From assembly GCA_973895155.1 (NCBI GenBank), contig OZ316896.1:19220001-19284000 (forward strand): a stretch of DNA of 64,000 nt, in the 5' to 3' direction. This DNA comes from Marsupella aquatica. Taxonomy: Eukaryota > Marchantiophyta. The notes beneath the pieces are model-generated. The model was not told the DNA's origin. It searched no databases and saw only the letters and a program-made list of their open reading frames with translations. Positions 58,127 through 64,000 of this stretch are shown here, in pieces. Numbering within the stretch: the first letter of the stretch is position 1; each line of letters opens with the position of its first letter. The translations under genes were made by a program, and so were the position numbers.

Positions 58127-60330
58127 CTGAATTCAAAAGAGGCCCAGGTGATTGATTCCAGACGCATTCCTTGCGCTGGCGAAAGCTTCCGGGAATCAAA
58201 CCTGTGACCGTGAAGACTGTGACGCATCTCAGCGCCCCCACGACATGAAATCGGAACAATTGAGCGAGTAAGGATCGTATGATCCGGTGTCAAGCTCATC
58301 TCCCACATTCAATTTGCACATTCCCAACGCTCAACCTCCCTCGCATAAGTTGTGCCAACCCAGGGAACTTCTCTGTCTCCCCAAAACCTTAGTCAATTAT
58401 CACAAGGGTGCTCCTTGAACAACTACAAGGTGGATTTCATGAGCATTGTCCAGAATGATCCCTCACACGCACTGAAAGCAACGACATTACTGCAACCAGG
58501 TACTTCTTCGATGCACACCACGACTTCTGTGCCACAGAAAATCACGACCCAGTAATCAGATTCAGAAAAGCCAAATTGCAAGACATAGGCGACCGCAATT
58601 CATAACGGGTATAAGAGATCAAATCTAGCTCGCATAGCACTACGCGTCACGTACAGTCCGACATATGTCGCATTCCCGTCCCCCTCTCTTCAGCTCTCGC
58701 ACCAGCATTTCGCCTCATCTTGACAAACTTCAACACAAAGCTCAATTGACAAACTTGTACACTAAGCTCCTCCTTCAAGCCCCGATAGTAAAAATCGACG
58801 CTTTAGAACAGAAGTGTAACTGCAAAACACTCTCAAGGAAACAGGAAGAGGTAAGAGAATGCGGTACTAGAGACAAGCAACACGTACATTGCTAGAACAG
58901 AAAACAGCGATAGCAACTTCGTTCGCTGCAGGAACAACGGATACAAGCAGAGCAAAGCACAGACACAGGCACAGAACTGCAGGAAAACCTTTCTCGATGC
59001 ACTAGCTTCGCTGACGATTACTGGCAAAGCAAGAAAGAACCAAGACGAAGTACGTGCGGCGCATCTGAAGGCAACAATCCGCAGATTGGCAGCAGCAGAA
59101 CGAGCAGACGAGAGCGTGACACAAATAAGAGCAAGAAGCAGAGTAAGGAAAACTAAATACAACACGACACGCCACACGCTAACAGGAGCCTAAACACCAC
59201 GTAATGACTACGAATTCTCCACTCTGGCTACCTAACCTTGCGATTACGCCGCAAAATGACGATACAAACTTAGGACCATCGACTCAATAACCAAAACACA
59301 CCAGTACTGTACTCCACAACCTCCATCATCCCTGGCACAAGACCGACAAGGGCACGACTCCGCACCCCAGGAACCCTTCCCCCCAACGCGGTGACTAAAA
59401 TGACAATCACAAAATCTCACACCATCCTAAACGAACAACAATCGACGGGCCAAGTCCCGAACTCCCTCTCGCTCGCCATCTCACCCACATCGACCCTACC
59501 TATTCCTCAATTCTCCACACAACGCCTCACCTCAGCCCTCCCCCGCATCAGCACCACGCCAACATCGACCCGAACGAGGACACCAACAACGCAAGGGCGA
59601 CGACGACACCAAACACCACCATCAAGCGACGACGAACGAAGACGCGAAATCCTCACAGCGCAACGGCGGAAAATTGATCGATCCACCACTGCCCGCCTCC
59701 GTTTCTCGCCCTTTTTCTGCTCCAGCTTCTTCCTCTCCTCCCGCTGCTCTCCAATCACCCTTCGCGCGCCCCGCACTCCTCCTCTGCCATCTCCATTTTT
59801 CCTCTCTCCTCTCGTTCTCCCTCCCTCCCTCCCTCCCTCGACTCGGGCCTCGGCCTCGGCCTCCCTCCCGCACTTCGCTCTCGCTCTCTCTCTCTCTCTC
59901 TTCCTTCGGGTTCTCTTCTCACAAAACTCTCCTTTCCAAACTCTCCCTCTACGGTATCAGCTCTGTAATCACGGTCCAGCATGGAGTGCTCTCCCTTTGG
60001 TTCGGGGAGGGGGGAGACTGCGTTCGGCGAGCGCGGCGTACTCCGGCTGTCAGTCAGTGCCGCATGCCGTTCCTAGGCTCCTCGGACCCAGACCTCGGCC
60101 CGAACCAGTCCGATGAGAGCGCGGGCAGGCACGGCAAGGGCAAGGGCAAGGGAACGGAAGGAAGGGAGCACCACCGTGTCCCTCCTCCGCTTCTCCTTCC
60201 CCTCCTATCTCTTCAACGCGCGGGATGTTTCAGCAGGAAGCCTCGTTTTTTTATCTACGGCCGAGATGCGCTCCATGCATCTGGGGGCGGGCGAGAGAGG
60301 GGTTTCTTAGCCCGATCTCGAGGGGGATTC
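58127..60330 (-). promoter_or_regulatory. Probable promoter and 5' leader region of the ATX gene, with GC- and CT-rich island
   Basis: From about 59330 the sequence becomes GC-rich and, at 59690-59960, strongly pyrimidine-rich, with a CCCT tract near 59815-59840 and a CT microsatellite at about 59884-59901. Such tracts are common at plant transcription starts. Long frames on both strands here (for example 59391-60116 and 59674-60342 plus) overlap each other and encode Ser/Pro/Arg-rich low-complexity products, so I treat them as composition artefacts. A divergent transcript to the right is possible but unproven. Confidence 0.45.
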
Positions 60331-60719
60331 CAGTACATCTGACGGCTGAGATGTGTTCCAAATGTCAAGGAAGCGGACGGGAGCAGTAAGGGCGTTCAAT
60401 GTGTATAGTGGAAAGATTCCCTCCCAAGAGGGTATTGTCCGAGTGCTTTTCTGGGGACATTGCCCTGGGGAAAGGGGTTTAATTAAATCGCTAGTGTTCT
60501 CTAAGCAAAACCTTGCCAGTTCTGGTGCAGCCAGGTTACCAAAATTAGTCAATAGATGCATTATTTTGTCCTCCCCTAACTGGTAGACAGTGGAGATCTA
60601 AGGTGCTCTAAGCCCAACTCCAACTCTTATCATTTTTGGGGAATGTTTGGTAGATGAACTTGCCCACAGCCTTCAAACATCTGCCCGGAGCATTAGTACA
60701 TACAACTGCACTGCAAAGT
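60331..60719. other. Intergenic DNA, no gene seen
   Basis: A small frame at 60353-60586 has no recognised product. Confidence 0.35.
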
Positions 60720-61045
60720 AGTGACGAAATGTGGGTCAATATTAAAATTAACCAAATATGGATCTACAACTAAAATTAGAAACATTGATATGCTGCTAAT
60801 ACTAGCCCAACATGGGTTTCTGAGTATGCCTTTCATTCTAAAAATTAGTTGAGCATGGGTCCACTACTAAAATAAGTTTAGCAGAGGTCTTTTGCTAGAA
60901 TCAGCTGAACATGGGTTTGCTAAAATGAGTTTATGAGTTGTTTAGAAAACCAAGCATGGCTATTTGGCTAGAATTAGCCCATCATGAATTGTGTGCTAAA
61001 CTTAGTTCGAAATGGGCCTGACTCTAAAATTAGCACTAGCATCAA
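60720..61045. repeat. Degenerate tandem repeat, about 40-50-bp unit
   Basis: The unit (T)CTAAAATTAG(C/T)..A(A/G)CATGGGT(C/T)..CTA recurs about seven times with strong divergence (near 60733, 60765, 60800, 60838, 60865, 60900, 60975, 61020). Non-coding. Confidence 0.7.
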
Positions 61046-63284
61046 CATTCAAGCATACAATTTATGAAGTCAAAAAGTTTCATTATGGGTCCTAGCCAAT
61101 CCCTTTCCATATCAGATAGCACTGCAAATAGAACAAAGGCAGTAGGAATTGACAGGGAAATTGAGTCTCATTTGCAGGTATACCAGCATCTTCAACCCTG
61201 CTACTCAAAAGCGCCAATGATGTAACAGGTCCCAAAATTTACTTGAAAATCGAATCCCACTATTTTCTTTGCATCCCAAAGACATTTTATCTAGAAATAA
61301 GAAAACTAAACATAGGAGCATGTTAAAACACATGAGACATGGAGTAACAATCAAAATGCCTGCAGAGAAACTGTCATAAACTTACTAGAGTGCCCCTAGA
61401 AGATGTGAAGGCACGCAAGTACCCTCTAATTAAACTAATGAATATTATACCTTTTCATGTATACAGGGTTAGAACTGGCGGAAACTTAACATCTGTCCTC
61501 ATTCCCATTCCCCCACACACCCGTGCCATATGGTTACTATAACTCATGTATAGAAATAAGGGCACTTTAGTCATTTGAGTTTGGAATGAGAGTACACAAG
61601 TGGTATCTCACTTTTCAGAAACAAGTTTGTAATAAATGCTTCAAAGTTGATCAAGGTTGCCAACTGAAGGATAACTCACCCCTATTTGGTTTGGCAAAGA
61701 CAGACAAGAATATCATGGATACAATTTTGGAAGGGGCAGTAATGGAAAAGAGCTGTCTTCAGGTTTGAATAGCTAACTACACCATTAACGAGGGAGAAAA
61801 AATTGGAAAGTGGGAACGGGAATACAAAGAGCGAGTGAGAGCTCTACACACACTTTATTTCCTATGTTTCGTCCATCCGCAAGGAGGAACTAATGGCTGT
61901 CTGGGAAACAGAAGGGGAATCTTTGTTTGAGTTGCAAACCCACCAGTGCTTGCTTGGAAACAATCCTTAGAATAGCATACAAAAGCCAGTGGCGAGTACT
62001 AGGGTGATAACGTACGAGGGAACCTTTCCCAGCCATCAGTAAAACTATACTTAACACTTAATTTCCTTGCCAATACTACAACTATACTCAATACATAGTA
62101 CTGAGTACCAGTCGACCATTTTTGGTTTTGTGGGGGGTTTTTAAATGCTATTGTGGTCTACTGTGTCTGAATGCACTGTATGTAACTACCAAATGCGGTT
62201 AAGTGCAAGTAATAATTTTCTTCCCAAATCTTTTGGACGTTATTTGCATTTTGCTTGCAGAATGTCTAAGTGCAAGTTTCTATAGATGACAAATATGTAA
62301 ATGCAAATAGTCCGTACATGTACAAATGCTTTACCATCTGCACAACAAGTATGATTTACTTTGAAGCATAAGACTTGTGTACAGACTACAGAGAGTACTA
62401 TCTTGCACTAATTCATAAATGATGTAACTTTATGGAGCTTTCCAGCATACCAGTTTTCACGCCATTCTTGGAAACTTTATGAGAGCCAAAAGCAAGACAG
62501 GTTTCAAGACATCACCACTACTTTTTCCCTGTCCTGGTGACTGTAAAGCCAGCAAAGTCCATCCAAATTGCATGGTTCACAGGCAATGTCTATCAGGCTT
62601 CAGTTTCTCATGGTTCACATTAGGATAGATTCCTAATAGTCTAAATCTAGTTTACAGGTGGGGAATTAGGATGCAAGGGTAGCAACATCTACCGCTCTCT
62701 TCACTGATTTTCAAAGATGGACCAGGGTCACTTTTGAGGCTTTGAATTCGCTGCTAAAAGCTGGACATAAACATAATTCATAGGAAAATGCGAGAGGTGC
62801 AAATCCTTTGACATGCTCAGATCCTGCCCTTAGTTTTGGATTGCTGCGGTTCATTCTGAGCATTGAAACAGGGCGATTAAATGCAAGCTGAACAATTTGT
62901 CGATGACCTAGAAGCTGTGTTAAATGCCATTTGAGACATTGCAACCCTAGGCTATCAAGGAGCCATTTGCGGGATGTTCCATATGTCTCTGGCTTCCCAT
63001 TTTATACAAGGATGTTAAATACACGGCATGATTTACCAGATACACTCCAAAACAATGCCGTATGCAACAGGTTTGTAAGCTTTCTGACACATCAACAAGT
63101 TGGAGTGGGTTTGACCGCTTTGGATGAATATTGTGCTTTAAAATTTGACACATCATGATATAGTTGGCCCTTTCTAACACATACTATTTTGACACATTCA
63201 TAATAAAATCTATTCTATCTTATGTAATGTATTATTTATTTATATATTCTATAAAAGCACAAGTTATCATCTCATATTCAAAAG
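61046..63284. other. AT-rich intergenic DNA, no gene seen
   Basis: Short frames only. No RNA gene, clear repeat or conserved coding segment recognised in 2.2 kb. Confidence 0.4.
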
Positions 63285-63690
63285 TACTAGCCCCGATTAC
63301 CCCTTTCTTGAACATGAATAGCAGTGGGGAGAACAATAAAAATGTCACCAAAATATATTTATTATTCACATTATTTGAAGGTTAATGAAATGATAAAAAA
63401 ACATCATACATGTAATTATTTTAATAATCATATATAACATACCATTTTCTTTTCTATGCACATCCCTCTTTCTATGCACATATGTTATGGTGACCATAAA
63501 GCCCATTTTCTAATGTAAATAAAGATGAAAACAAGAAATATACATGTTTATCATTTGACATACATCATGGTCATGAATTTTCCCATCCACATGATGAGCT
63601 ATGGAGTTACTGTCTAGAGGCTTCACTCTAGAAGCCAAGGTCTCAACTCTAGCTTGTAGTTTGCGCTTTATAATTAAAATTGAGAGAATA
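63285..63690. repeat. Second copy of the dispersed repeat seen at 43830-44350
   Basis: Starts with AGCCCCGATTACCCCTTTCTTGAACATGAA and ends with TACTGTCTAGAGGCTTCACTCTAGAAGCCAAGGTCTC...GTTTGCGCTTTATAATTAAAATT, matching the two ends of the copy near 44045-44350 in the same order and orientation; the middle differs. Confidence 0.75.
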
Positions 63691-64000
63691 TTATATAAAG
63701 GTAATGGAAAAAATACATGCCTTTAAAGTGAAGAAAATTACAAACTTCCTGGGTGAGACAATTGCATTATTCAGAATATACAAGTCAATTTACATTTACA
63801 AGTATAGTTCTCTCTGATTGAAAGAGAAGTACTATTTAATTCTAGGTTCTATTTTGAGGAGCTCTCTAGTTAGGTGACACCAATGAATCTATAAACCATA
63901 AGCATTGTAAAGTTCTTAACCAATGCATGTATAACCTACACAGGATAGTTTGTTTCAGTCCAAGTGTAGTTGCCTGGTTGAGCCTGGAGAGTCACACCTT
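63691..64000. other. Intergenic DNA to the end of the window
   Basis: Nothing recognisable. Confidence 0.35.

Noticed and set aside
59391-60342. Overlapping plus-strand frames of 241 and 222 codons and minus-strand frames in the same place
   Set aside because: They overlap in different frames, consist of Ser/Pro/Arg-rich low-complexity sequence and come from a CT/GC-rich tract; no family is recognised.

Overview
The window looks like nuclear DNA of a land plant, probably a non-seed plant such as a bryophyte or lycophyte. The evidence is multi-exon genes with GT-AG introns, plant-type protein families (an ATX3/4/5-type histone methyltransferase, a choline monooxygenase, a plant-clade 2-oxoglutarate dioxygenase, a FLY/DUF2921-like membrane protein), a Ty1/copia element primed by initiator tRNA-Met, and long repeat-rich intergenic DNA. 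The exact lineage is a guess; no organelle or bacterial signature is seen.

Layout. 1-7 kb: a single-exon seven-TM FLY/TUL1-like gene (+, 2758-4314) followed by an array of about 105-bp repeats that contains a MITE-like element. 7-19 kb: an accessory, transposon-rich region. A decayed gene for a Crypton/DUF3504-type tyrosine recombinase (left piece 8440-8564, right piece 15490-17183) is split by a 6.9-kb Ty1/copia element (8565-15489, minus strand, 5-bp target duplication GATGA). One LTR of that element in turn carries a 200-bp MITE. Diverged copies of a repeat lie on both sides of the recombinase locus. 20.3-21.1 kb: an intact FSH-type serine hydrolase (minus). 21-31 kb: no convincing gene, but several minisatellites, G-rich repeats, a perfect 19-bp-arm hairpin and a CA microsatellite. 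31-34.8 kb: a three-exon dioxygenase (minus). 39.9-43.4 kb: a ten-exon choline monooxygenase (minus). 46.7-58.1 kb: a 23-exon ATX3/4/5-like histone methyltransferase of 1829 residues (minus), with an unusually long N-terminal region carrying an internal 109-residue duplication. 58-64 kb: a GC- and pyrimidine-rich probable promoter island, then AT-rich repeat DNA.

The exon models of the dioxygenase, monooxygenase and methyltransferase were assembled by hand. Every junction has GT/AG borders, phases agree throughout, and the products keep the diagnostic family motifs. The five host genes belong to unrelated pathways (membrane trafficking or ubiquitin-related, hydrolase, small-molecule oxidation, betaine synthesis, chromatin); their adjacency does not suggest a functional cluster. 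The most unusual locus is the nested recombinase/copia/MITE structure, in which in-frame stops in both coding units can be explained by C-to-T changes at CAG and CGA codons.
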